Source: Zeugodacus cucurbitae (Eukaryota > Arthropoda > Insecta > Diptera > Tephritidae). From it: a stretch of 64,000 bases of DNA. The DNA is taken from positions 48,370,501 to 48,434,500 of the forward strand of contig NC_071670.1 in NCBI RefSeq assembly GCF_028554725.1. Reading direction: 5' to 3'. The notes beneath the pieces are model-generated. The model saw only the letters and a list, made by a program, of their open reading frames with translations. It was not told where the DNA came from and made no database searches. Shown here one piece after another: positions 37,522 to 48,341 of this stretch (positions are counted from its first letter, which is position 1; the number at the start of each line of letters is the position of its first letter). Made by a program: the position numbers and the translations under genes.

Positions 37522-39502
37522 TTAGTACTTGATCAAATTATTCACGGGGAAAGATCTCCTAAGTCCCATACACTTTTCACGATCTATAAACAGTGCATTC
37601 ACTTTGCGTCGCAAATCCGCCTCGAGCGTTGAACGAGTTTTTAGTAAATTCTGGTGCTGAGCCTCGGCTTCCTGCAACTTGTGATGTAGCTGCTTTACAG
37701 TGTCCTGTATATCTTGCACTTCTTGTACGAGCCGCAGTTGAGCCCAATCCCTGTAAAATACGAGAGTGTAGAAGTTTAGTAACATGCCCTTGACAAAAAC
37801 TTCGAAATATTCAAAGTATTCTTCACTATCCGGATCACATTTAGGTAATATCCTTAAATTTTTCCGTTTTAAGCGACATTCCTCGATAATTTTCCTAATC
37901 CTAATGCTAAAGTTTCCTACAGTCAATCCTAGTTACTTACTTGCATAACTCCACGCCTTCACGATGTGAACGTGCTTCCAGGCGCGTTTGTGCAACCTTC
38001 AAGGGATTGGATTTATCTTGTATGGCCTTTTGTATCAAGAAAATGTGTTTTTCCATATCGAATAATTCCTGTTGCACCTTATGCAAATGTAACTGTATCT
38101 TATTCTTGGACTCGTTCATTTCTTGGGCGCGACGATCCAAAGCATTATTCGTATTACTCCAATGATCCCATACAGATTGAGCAATAGCATTGACAATAGT
38201 CTCGGCATCGCTGCGTAGTTGAGAGAGCTTTGCGCGCTCGGCTTGAGATCTATGGCATACAAAAGTGAAATAAATGAACAAGTAAGTGAGAACCGAGGAA
38301 CTCCGTTATGGAACTTAATTCTTCATTCACCTGCTAACGCGTTGGCTACTCGCCTCAGCCCATGACTCCTGTGTACTTATGCTCGGATCGTATTTTTCAA
38401 TGCCACCATAGTAAGTGATACCACGACTATAATTATTCAATTGATGGCAAACAGAATCGATACCCAAAGTAGACTCTTTGTGCGACACATCTTCCTCCAG
38501 CAAGTGCTGAGCGGCACGGCAGTCATTAGCTTGCTTTGTGATCTACAAGTAATTTCGCAGTTAGGTTTCGCCTGAAGCTTACAAGATGTTTACCTTTTCG
38601 TGGAGTTCCTTAAGTTTATCGCGCGAATTTCGTACGTTGTCGATTTCTAATAGCAATGCCTTCTCGGCGGTATCATGTACCTTCTCCACACCCGCACGTG
38701 CCTCACGATGATACAAGCACTCCTGCGCGATATGCAAAGGCGCCTCTAAATCCAGCATGGCTTTGCCGCAACGGCGTTTCAAGTCGGAAATCGCTGCAGA
38801 TTCCGAAACCAACTTATCCAACTCGGTATTTAATTCGTTGCGCCAAAAGGTTACGTCTGTTATGCGTTCACCCAAACGCCGTCCGGCATCACGCTGCCCT
38901 TGCGAGGTCTTCTCATCGGTTTCGCGCATTAAACGCACAGCATCATTACGCAGGCGCTCCGATTGATTGCTATTTGTTTAAAATTGCGTGTGAATAACGG
39001 AATTTTGATTAACTACATACATATATCGAACTCACCGATTTATATTCGATTCGGCATATTTGGTGAGATTGCTATTAACCCATTCGTTGTTGGTGTAGCG
39101 TGTGAAGAGCGCCGCACGGGCAGCGTGTTGTGGATTGCGTTCGAAACCCGTTACCAAGTTGGGAAAGTTCATGGGCTCTGTAGTCATGCCAGAGGGTGAG
39201 AAGCAGGGCTTAACCAACTGATTGGTTACTGGTTGCTCAGCTAAGTTCTTGACCTCAATCATTTCGTACGCCAGTGTCGGTCGCCATGGATGCGGATGAT
39301 TGGTCTATCAAGAAAAAAACAAAAACAAATAAATAAATTTCGTGGTGGCTATGTCAGTCTGAAGTATGCTAACCTGATAAGATATGCCAACGCGCGGTGG
39401 CACCGACGGGCCCGAGACAGGCTCCATGCAGGGAGGCGCACCAGCCGTACTCCATGGCTGCAATTGCGAATACATCACGGTTTGTTCAAATTTGGTCGAC
39501 AT
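37522..39502 (-). CDS. Tektin (tektin-3-like axonemal protein), six exons
   Basis: Exons: 39374-39502, 39036-39304, 38594-38969, 38331-38542, 37941-38249 and 37522-37750. The joined protein is 507 residues, close to tektin-3. Conserved blocks are L-F-T-R-Y-T-N-N-E-W (about 110), F-W-R-N-E-L-N-T-E-L-D (about 170), A-Q-E-C-L-Y-H-R-E (about 215) and the C-terminal D-R-E-K-C-M. Heptad-rich helices predict long coiled coils. Tektins are filament proteins bound inside axonemal doublet microtubules; in flies this implies sperm flagella or sensory cilia. The tektin signature, normally R-P-N-V-E-L-C-R-D, reads R-E-G-V-E-L-C-K-D here (residues 425-433, across the last intron). Assignment to one Drosophila tektin was not attempted. 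Confidence 0.92.
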
Positions 39503-39641
39503 TTTTAATTAATTAATTATTTTTTTTTACAATTTTTTTCAACTAACAAAAAAAACAAACTATTTTCTATAAAGGATAATGAAAAACTGATGATTTTTCA
39601 AACAACGAAATTCTACTATGAAAGTCATCACAAATTGAAAA

Positions 39642-39938
39642 CTACAAAAATTTAATTTTCACTTCAAATAAACTAGAGCTACAGTGTATGAGGTGCGAAA
39701 TAAACGAAATAGTTCTATAAAGTGTGGGGTGGGGGGGTTGAGAATATATGTATGTATGTATGAATATGATACAAATGGTATGCGATACATATGACTCTGC
39801 CAGATTCCGGTGGTCCTTGCGCTCAATGTACTCGTGCATAGTGTTGTTTTCGGTGGGCCATTTGTCCAGCAGGTTGTCTTTGACGAGACGATGATCGAAG
39901 ATGCGATTCTCGAGATATGATGTGGCATGATACTTCAT
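39642..39938 (-). CDS. Possible small gene, unknown product (98-codon frame)
   Basis: The ATG has A at -3. The first 50 or so codons look coding: they are charged, lack simple repeats and use GC-rich third positions (for example CTG CTG GAC, GAG CGC AAG GAC CAC CGG). After about residue 50 (A-E-S-Y-V-S-H) the reading turns low-complexity with Ile/Tyr/Pro/His runs over a TATG repeat. The real protein therefore probably ends there, through a splice, or the annotation is incomplete. It lies upstream of the tektin gene on the same strand and 96 bases from the divergent frame at 40035. No family was recognised. Confidence 0.35.
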   Translation of the reverse strand: MKYHATSYLENRIFDHRLVKDNLLDKWPTENNTMHEYIERKDHRNLAESYVSHTICIIFIHTYIYSQPPHPTLYRTISFISHLIHCSSSLFEVKIKFL

Positions 39939-40034
39939 GATTAATGCGTGGCGTTTGTTTGGTGTTTGAAATGTTTTGTTTTTGCTTTTATTATTGCTTA
40001 GTAGGACTTTTATTGCACAAAAACTGCACTCACA

Positions 40035-40220
40035 ATGGATATACTCGATTTCAACATTAATTCTTTGACGGATTCGGTTTTTGCATATATACTTGGGAAG
40101 CGTGCCATTAAATTTTTATCCTCAACAGCCCAGCAAAGCATTTCTAATGCTAAATACGTAGGTTATAAAATTGGTGGTAACGTTTGGGATTCACTTATCA
40201 GACTGTGGAATTTACTGTGA
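40035..40220 (+). CDS. Possible small protein gene, unknown product (61 aa)
   Basis: The start has a good insect context (CACAATGG, with A at -3 and G at +4). The 61-residue frame begins M-D-I-L-D-F-N and ends I-R-L-W-N-L-L, without low-complexity sequence. A hydrophobic segment around F-A-Y-I-L-G and an amphipathic remainder are visible. It is divergent from 39938 with 96 bases between the start codons, which could be a shared promoter. No family was recognised and no poly(A) signal was assigned. Chance occurrence is possible at this length. Confidence 0.35.
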   Translation: MDILDFNINSLTDSVFAYILGKRAIKFLSSTAQQSISNAKYVGYKIGGNVWDSLIRLWNLL

Positions 40221-41161
40221 ATGCATCGAAATTTCGAGCGTTTGATTTGGTGTGGCAGTGAAATTTTTATTGACAAAACCGTAATTGCATGGAAACCATT
40301 ACGACCTTAATACATACTTTTCTACATTTGAATATAAATGTAGGTGTTTATAAGATATAACCGTGGCAACATGTTGAAGCAGCTTAAGTCGACCTAAGTT
40401 AAGCTAGGTATTTTGATATCTAGCGTAAAACTCTTCGCTTTGTCGAGAATTGTCTTTCGATCGTTAGATGTTATTTAAAATAAAAGATAAATCCGAGTTT
40501 TATCATCTTATTCCTATTGCTTTAAGTCAACTAGTACCTCACCAGTACAATCTCACTTATTGGATGCCCATTTTACAAATGGAAGGCGGGAATATTGTTA
40601 AGGACCCGACCCGATGCACTTTTATCAGTTCAATTGGACCTATCCATCCAATTTACCAGATACAAGAAGCTTAATCGACTCAGTCCATTGAAATTGCACA
40701 ACTGGGTCCGAAGTTATAGGTCTATAGATTTGGTTGAATCCATCTTACTGATATACGATTGATCTGCACATAAATTTGATTTAACTCAAAGAAACATATA
40801 AATTCCAAATCTGGAGAAATCGTTTTTTTGACCGACCGACGGGTTTACTCTAAATTTTAAAGTGCCGAAAAACACCAAGCAAATCATTTTACATATTATG
40901 ATTTTCGATTTTATCATTTGAAGTAAAGCCAGTTTGAAAATATAATAAATCAGTGCATGATATAGTGAAATAAAAAACCCCAAACCCCCTTACACAAAAT
41001 CAATGCTACGCCATTGCCTCCAGCTGTTTGCGTCTACAACTGTCAAATCAGTTCAACTACGAAAACACAAAAGCTATACAGTGAATAGTTTGGAAAAATT
41101 TGGATATTCTTGAAAAAAATATTTAAAAGTCAATTTTGCCAACTAAAAAACAACTACCAAA
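40221..41161. other. Spacer and UPF2 5' leader
   Basis: No gene recognised. The last 100-150 bases before 41162 look like an untranslated leader (AAAACACAAAAGC, then AACTACCAAAATG), with A at -3 of the UPF2 start. The remainder is AT-rich. Confidence 0.4.
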
Positions 41162-44100
41162 ATGGTGGTGGAAAGTTTATCTAATGGTGAGGACAATAAG
41201 TCAGCCGAGAAATCGGAGTCAACCGCGGAAGCTGCGCCAGAAACGGATGAGGCCGCTGCTGCCGCCATCGAGGCAGAGCAACGTGAACGTGAAGAGCTCA
41301 ATAATTTCATAGCAGATTTGCAAGCTAAAATTAAATCGAAAGCGCAGCTACGTGCTGAAAATCTAAACTGTGAACACCCAGGAGATTCCTTTTTTGCCAA
41401 ACTGGATTCGAGTTTGAAGCGAAATACCGCATTTGTAAAGAAGCTGAAACAGTTCACTGCCGCCCAATTGGAGGCATTACTTAAGGATATGAGTGGGCTT
41501 AATTTAAGTAAATACATTTCTGAAATCTGTGCCGCATTATCTGAAGCAAAATTAAAAATGACCGACGTACCGGCGGCAGTAACACTCTGCTCGCGCTTAC
41601 ACCAAACCTATGCTGACTTTGATGCACAATTTCTGGAAGCATGGCAAAAGTCGTTGGCTTTAAAACCTGGTGAGAAGATCTCAAATCCCAGTAAGTTGCG
41701 TGTCGACTTACGTTTATTTGCGGAACTTGTGAGCTCCGGAGTTATTAGTGGCAAACAAGGCCTACAGCTACTTGGTTCTGTGCTGATCAATGTGATTTCG
41801 CAAGACAAAGAGGATCATAGCAATTTCTCGATTATATTGTCTTTTTGTCGCCACTGTGGTGAGGAGTATGCTGGACTAGTGCCACGAAAAATGCAAAATT
41901 TTGCGGAAAAGTTTGGTGGTGTACCCATACCAAAGTCCGATTTTCTAGCGCCTGACAGACAGCAAAATTTACGGGGTTTGCTTAAGGATTACTTTAAAAA
42001 TTTGTGCAAACATTTAATATCAGAGCAACAGGAATTGCTTAATATGACGAAAAGCATACGCCGTACTATGGAATCAAAAGGTGAGGAAAATTAACTGAAT
42101 TACACATTCGTACATTACTAAAGTGTTTAACAAATTGATTTAGGCGAAATTTCCAATGACAAAAAGGAAAAATGTGAGCTAATGCAAGCGAACTTTGACA
42201 AACTACACTCATCTGCACAAACGCTCTCGGACCTACTTGACGAGCCATTGCCAGAACTGACCACGGAGACGGAAAACTGCAATGCAGGCACTGTTATCGA
42301 AAATATGCTCGAGGATGCAACTATGGGCGATCTCGATCCCTGGGGTGATGATGAAACTAAAAGCTTTTACACCGATCTGCCCGATTTGCGGCAATACCTA
42401 CCGAATTTCTCTGCGCCAAAAGTGGATTTGGAACAGAACGAGGAGCCCACAGAGATGACAGAGGAGGCGCTCGATGCCGATATTGATGTTGAAATGGATA
42501 TTGATGATCCGCCGTCAACAGCATCGGACCCACCGAATGACAAAGAGGCAGAAGCGCCAGCCGAGCAAGTCAACGAAGAGTCAACAGCAGCAGCTGCAGC
42601 AGCGCCATTACCAGATAAAATTGCGAATGCGCTAATGGAGGCGGGACGTTTAAGTGCTAGTCAAACGCCACATAGCAAACAGCATTTTGATCAGTTTTTG
42701 ACAAATTTGAATAACTGTGTCAACAAAGAGCTCATCGATTCCGCAGCAATTGAGTTTCTGCTGAATTTTAATACAAAAAATAATCGCAAAAAGCTAACAA
42801 AATCCATTTTTACAGTGCAGAGGTAGGTTTTCTACATTAAAGTTTATTTTTCTTGTGAAAAAAGCTACATTCCTACCACTTCATAGAACACGCTTGGATT
42901 TGCTGCCATTCCTATCACGTTTCGTCGCCATTGTGAATTTGTGTAACACAGACGTTGCTGTGGACTTATCGGAAATGCTGCGGAAGGAGTTCAAATGGCA
43001 CATACGCAAGAAGAATCAGCTAAATATCGAATCGAAAATCAAAATTGTACGCTTCATCGGTGAAATGGTGAAGTTCGGACTTTGCAAGAAGTTCGATGCG
43101 CTCAGTTGTCTGAAGATGTTGTTGCGTGACTTCCAACATCATCAAATTGAAATGGCCTGCGCTTTCATTGAGGTCGCCGGCATTTATCTCTACAATTGCC
43201 GCGACTCGCGTCTGCTCACCAATGTCTTCCTCGATCAAATGATGCGTCTGAAGACGGCTACCGCTTTGGACTCACGTCACGCCGCGCAAGTTGAAAGTGT
43301 TTACTACCTCGTTAAGCCGCCGGATACGGTAAAGCAAGATGCTGTCGTGCGCCCAGTAATACACGAGTACATACGACATTTGATATTCGAAGAGCTGTGC
43401 AAACAAAATGTGGATCGTTGTATAAAAATGATGCGTCGCATCAACTGGGATGATCCGGAGGTGAGCAACTATGCCATCAAATGCATGTCCAAGGCGTATT
43501 TGTTACGTTTTCCACTCATACGCTGTCTCGCTGATCTGGTATCGGGCTTGAGTTCATATCAAGAGCGTGCAGTGACTATGGTCATCGATAATGTCTTTGA
43601 AGATATACGCGCTGGACTGGAGATACACTCACCCAAGTTGGCACAGCGACGCATAGCGATGGCTAAATACTTGGGTGAATTGTACAACTATAAATTGGTG
43701 GAGTCGACGAATATTTTGAACACGCTCTACTCGATTATCTCATTGGGCGTGTCAACTGAGGACGGCGTATATTCCGAGCTAGATCCACCAGATAGTTTGT
43801 TCCGTTTGAAATTAGCTTGTATGCTACTCGATACGTGTGGCCAATACTTCACCAGTTCCATGAGTCGTAAAAAGTATGCTTCGGTTTCAAGAAATTTTAT
43901 TTTCCAGTACAAAAACGTTTAAATTGCAGGCTTGACTATTTCCTGGTGTTCTTCCAACACTACTACTGGTATAAAAAGTCTCATCCTGTATTTAGTAGAG
44001 TGGAAAATACGGCGGATTTGTTTCCCATATTAGTGGATCACATGTACCGCGATTGCGTGGCAAATGTGCGACCAAAATTAAAGGTATTTACCGTTAATAA

Positions 44101-45150
44101 TTAGAAGAAAGTGAAAAAAGTGTAAATTGAAATAATTTTTATTGAAAGCTCTACAAAAGTCTCGAACAAGCCAAGGAAGCGATTGAGAAATTAAAGGAAG
44201 AGTTGTATCCACAATTAAAAGAAGGCATGAAAGCGCAAACGGAGACTGATAATAATCTAGAGCCCATACGGGAGGACAGTGAATTTGATGATGGAGTGAG
44301 TTTAATATTTATAAAAAAATGAAAATAAAGTTAAATAATACCGTCTTAACAGCTGAGTGACGACTCCTCTTCCGAACGTGAACCACGTACGCGTAATCAC
44401 GACGCTGGCGGCGATGATGATCCCAACACCGAGGATGCGAATAATGCCAATGAGCTGGCGAACACAACCGATTGGACTGAAAATGAATTTATGCTCGAAG
44501 ATTGCGAACCACATGTGTCGGAAAAGACGAAGGAAGATCTGGAATTCGAACAGATGTTTGAGAAGATGGCCGCCGACAGTTATCAGGAGCGCATCAAAGA
44601 GACTGTTAAGCCGAATACAAAAGACATACCCGTGCCAATGATGGCCAGAACGAGTAAGAAATCGTATGAGCAAATTACCACAGCGAGTGGTAATCAATCG
44701 GGTGGCGAGAAAGAAGCAGCTAAAAGTAATGCAAACAGCGGTGCTGGCAACAGTGCTGGTAACGGTGGCAGTGTCGTGCCATTTGTGCTGATGGTACGCA
44801 GCGGCAAAGGTGGCAAACAGCAATTTAAACAATTTGTTGCGCCATCCGACTCACAGTTGGCCATAAATTTGAAACTGCAGGAGGAGAAGACACGCGAGGA
44901 GAAGGAGCGCGTAAAGCGTTTAACGCTGAACATCACGGAACGCATAGAAGAGGAGGACTATCAGGTAAGTAGCGGGATTATCACAAATATTTTTTTAAAT
45001 ATTTAACCAAATTGTTTTTTTTTATTTGATGAAAAGGAATCTTTAATGCAATCTCAACGCAACATGTCTCAAAATCACTATCAGCGCCCGAGTAAACCGA
45101 AGTTCCGCCATCAGAAGGGCGCACCAGATGCTGATTTGATCTTCAATTAA
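41162..45150 (+). CDS. Upf2: UPF2, regulator of nonsense transcripts 2, seven exons
   Basis: Exons: 41162-42080, 42144-42822, 42887-43873, 43930-44083, 44149-44295, 44353-44964 and 45037-45150. The frame joins cleanly to 1203 residues, the expected size. Residues 30-60 are a charged helix. Three helical MIF4G-type repeats follow: about 95-300, about 490-690 (K-I-A-N-A-L then L-L-P-F-L-S-R-F) and about 710-910 (C-G-Q-Y-F, K-L-D-Y-F-L). A very acidic stretch spans about 945-1000. The C-terminal part (about 1005-1203) contains F-M-L-E-D and E-R-x-x-x-x-V-K-P, the region that binds UPF1. UPF2 bridges UPF1 and UPF3 in nonsense-mediated mRNA decay. No disruption is seen. Intron 1 to intron 6 are all short. 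Confidence 0.95.
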
Positions 45151-45417
45151 ACACTGCGGCGAAGTTAAGTATAATTGTGGTATTTCCGTAACGATTTTCG
45201 CAGTGTTAAAAAGTGAGCCGAAGACTCAGTTAGCGTGCCTCAAAAGCGCTGAGTAGCAGTCTATGTAGCTCAATGCAAGTTAAATGAAGCGGTTTTGTGT
45301 AAGGTTTTTGTGCTGTCATGGCGTTTGTTGAGCAGTTTTTAAAGAACTTTTTAAAGTAACTACTGAAAAATGAAGTAATCTTGGATTCATTTAAAATGTA
45401 ACACAATCAAAATACCG

Positions 45418-45423
45418 AATAAA
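45418..45423 (+). terminator. Poly(A) signal of UPF2
   Basis: AATAAA about 270 bases past the UPF2 stop codon, on the coding strand and just before a pentanucleotide tract. This is the most likely end signal, by position. Confidence 0.5.
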
Positions 45424-45444
45424 CTAAAATTATAATGAAAATAT

Positions 45445-45576
45445 ATATTTTTATTTTATTTTATTTTATTTTATTTATATTTTTATTTTATTTCATTATT
45501 ATTTTTATTTTATTTTATTATTAATTTTATTTTATTTTATTAATATTTTTATTTTATTTTATTATTATTTTTTTAT
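45445..45576. repeat. (TTTTA)n pentanucleotide tract
   Basis: About 130 bases of TTTTA units, interrupted by TATTTT and TTATTA variants. It separates the UPF2 poly(A) signal from a dispersed repeat copy. Confidence 0.85.
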
Positions 45577-45599
45577 AGAAAAATTGTCGAATTCAGGTT

Positions 45600-46556
45600 T
45601 TGGCACCACGATAAAAATTATTTCGGAAATTTATTTTACTTTTACAACAACAAAATAATTTCTTCCCCCTCATAAGTTTTATGTACATATCTCGTAAACT
45701 ACCAAAGCTATATAAACAAAACTTTCTGCAATCACTAAAAATCGGATAAAAACCACGCCCACCTCCCATACAAAGGTTAGGTTGAAAATTACTAAAATTG
45801 CATAAACTCACTAACGAAAATCATCAGAAACGCTAAATTTTACTGAAAAAATAGCAGAAGGATGTTGCACTCAGATTTTTTTTTAAATGGGAAAATGGGC
45901 GTGGCGTGGCACACTTATGGGTCAAAAACCATATCTCAAGAACTATTCGATCGATTTCAATGAAATTCGGTATATAATACTTTCTTGATACCCTGATAAC
46001 ATGGACGGAAATGGGCGAATTCGGTTCACAACCACGACTACTTTCCATATAACTCAATTTTGAATTTCATCTGATTTCTTCACTTTATAAAGTATGCATA
46101 ATAAAACTTTATACAAGTACTGCATTTGAGTTGAGGTATATTGAGGTGGAAAAATTGTCGAGATCAGACTATAAATTTTCAATGCCCCGGATATCGAATA
46201 TGAAGAACTCGAGTGTCTTATGGTAATTTTTCACCGAAAATATCGGAAAATCTCTCAGATATTTTAATGTAATTCAGTGGCAATCTTTTTCTTCTAATAA
46301 TGTGTCTCTCTACCAAATATTGATAAAATCGGGACATAATTTTTCCTAGCTATCATTTACCTAATTATAGGTTTTTCAAAAACACGGTGGGCTTTATTCC
46401 TCATATAATATATATATGAGCTTCGTGGTAAAAATTAGTGAAATCAGTTCAGGAATTACCTCAGCCTATATACTATATATGATGATTTTACTTATTCTAT
46501 TGGACTTTAAGCCGAATATATGGGTCAAATTGTGTGTAAATCTTTCCTTACTTGTT
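45600..46556. repeat. Truncated copy of the 1.5-kb dispersed repeat
   Basis: This follows the right two thirds of 21089-22564 in the same orientation. Shared landmarks include CCACGCCCACCTCCCATAC, TTATGGGTCAAAAACCATAT and GAAATTCGGTATATAATACT, plus the same terminal CTTTCCTTACTTGTT. The left end and the inner GCGAGAGTATAAAATG segment near the right end are missing. Confidence 0.7.
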
Positions 46557-48231
46557 TCAATTACAAAAACAATTTATAAACTGGCGATTCTCGTATCTAG
46601 AATACTCTCCTCCACAATAAAAATTAGTCAATAACACACTTTTAACTTAATATTAGATTTTATTAATATTAAAATCATAAAAAAAACACACACTAAACAA
46701 AAAACTGACAATCTTACATTTTTCTAATACAATTAAATAGCAAATGGCGTACCAACTACACTTTATTATTTATGTTTAGGCTTGTTCTTCAACTAAATTG
46801 CATTAAGTGTTTAATTTTAATTGCATAGATCAGTACAAAATTCTTGGTAAAAGGAGAATATAAATATGCCGTTACAATTATTTTCTTTTGTTTTAATATA
46901 AAAATAATACATAATAATATTGCTGTAAGTAACGTTTAAACACACATTGACTGCGGCTAAAGAAAAGCGCAATTTTCTAAAATATTAATACAAATAAGAA
47001 TGGGTTCAAAGTAGTAAGAATTGTGGCAGAAAAATGTATTTTAGTTAAACAAAAAAATTCACATTCTTAAAAAAATCAGCTAAAAGTAACCTTGTTTTTT
47101 CAACTTTTGTAGTTAACTTGTAAAAAAAAATTGTTGCTTTTTGGACTTATTGCAATTTTGGTTTATTTTTGTCTTAAAAATATGTTTTTTTTTAAATAAT
47201 GAAAAAATAATTGTTTGATGTGACAATTTGGCGTACGCGGCACAGCTACTTACATATTGCGTCGCATAATTTAATGTACATACTACATTATATACTTAAA
47301 AACTATGTTAATATATTTGTTTTAATACAAAAAAATTAAAAATTAAATTAAATACACTGCTTTGAAAAATCAAGTACTTGTCTGCTGAAAAGTACGCAGT
47401 TTCCACGTTTGTTCTGTATAGACTGTATGCTGATTTGTTGTTTTTGTTAATAAATTACATGCTTGAATTTTCGTTAAAAAACACGCCAACTGACATTTAG
47501 TAGAAATATGTATGTTTATGTTTAGTAGGCACATTTGTAGTAGTGTAAATTTGTTTACAAAAAAATTTTTAAATTATTTTCATATTCGTTTTGTGCTTCG
47601 TTAACAGTTACAATTTGGATTTTCGCTATAACTATATATCTATATATCTTTTTTACGCAAATAGGCAATGCATACATGTGATATTCCATAATTTTTTTTG
47701 TTTTTTGTTTTTTTAGGTTAGGAAGAGCTAGTTCGTGTATTTCTAACTTTATATGAATTTTTATATATTTGTAAGGTTGTTTGAAGTTTGCAACTGTAAT
47801 TCAAAAGAATCCAAAATGTTTTCCTTGTCTTCTAATAGTTGTATATGTCTAAACTGTATATCATTTCCAAGGCACATGTGCATTACTGCTCGTTCAGTTA
47901 GCTCCATTTCTGCTCAATATGTGTATATAATGTATAATATTGTATGTATGTATATCTTAATGGCAGTATAGTGTTGAAACATATACACATTATGCAAACG
48001 GTAGCACACAACAACAACTAAGTGCTTTATATACTAACTAAAAATTCTTTCAACTGTCTTCGACTGTCTATAAAAGCTTAAGCAATATATGTTTTTTTAT
48101 AAAAATTTCAGTTCTATGCTGCTAATTAGCTGTTGCTCGTACACAATATACATTTAGTTGATTTTATTTCATTTAAAATTTTTTTTTTTCACTTTTCGCT
48201 TAGAAATACGCAGCTCCTGATATAAACTTCC
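46557..48231. other. AT-rich stretch 3' of myospheroid
   Basis: No coding sequence was recognised. The interval lies downstream of the integrin gene on its strand, and part of it could be extended 3' UTR, but no evidence decides this. Confidence 0.35.
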
Positions 48232-48237
48232 TTTATT
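48232..48237 (-). terminator. Poly(A) signal candidate for myospheroid
   Basis: AATAAA on the minus strand, about 105 bases past the stop codon at 48342-48344. Longer 3' ends using signals further left are possible. Confidence 0.4.
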
Positions 48238-48341
48238 GTATGGCAATTAGAGAGAAATTCGTAACCCAAACAATGCAACATTGCCTAAGCAAATTTTAAT
48301 ATTTGGCAGCGCCGCTAGTGGCACTGCTTTAGTGGTAGCGC

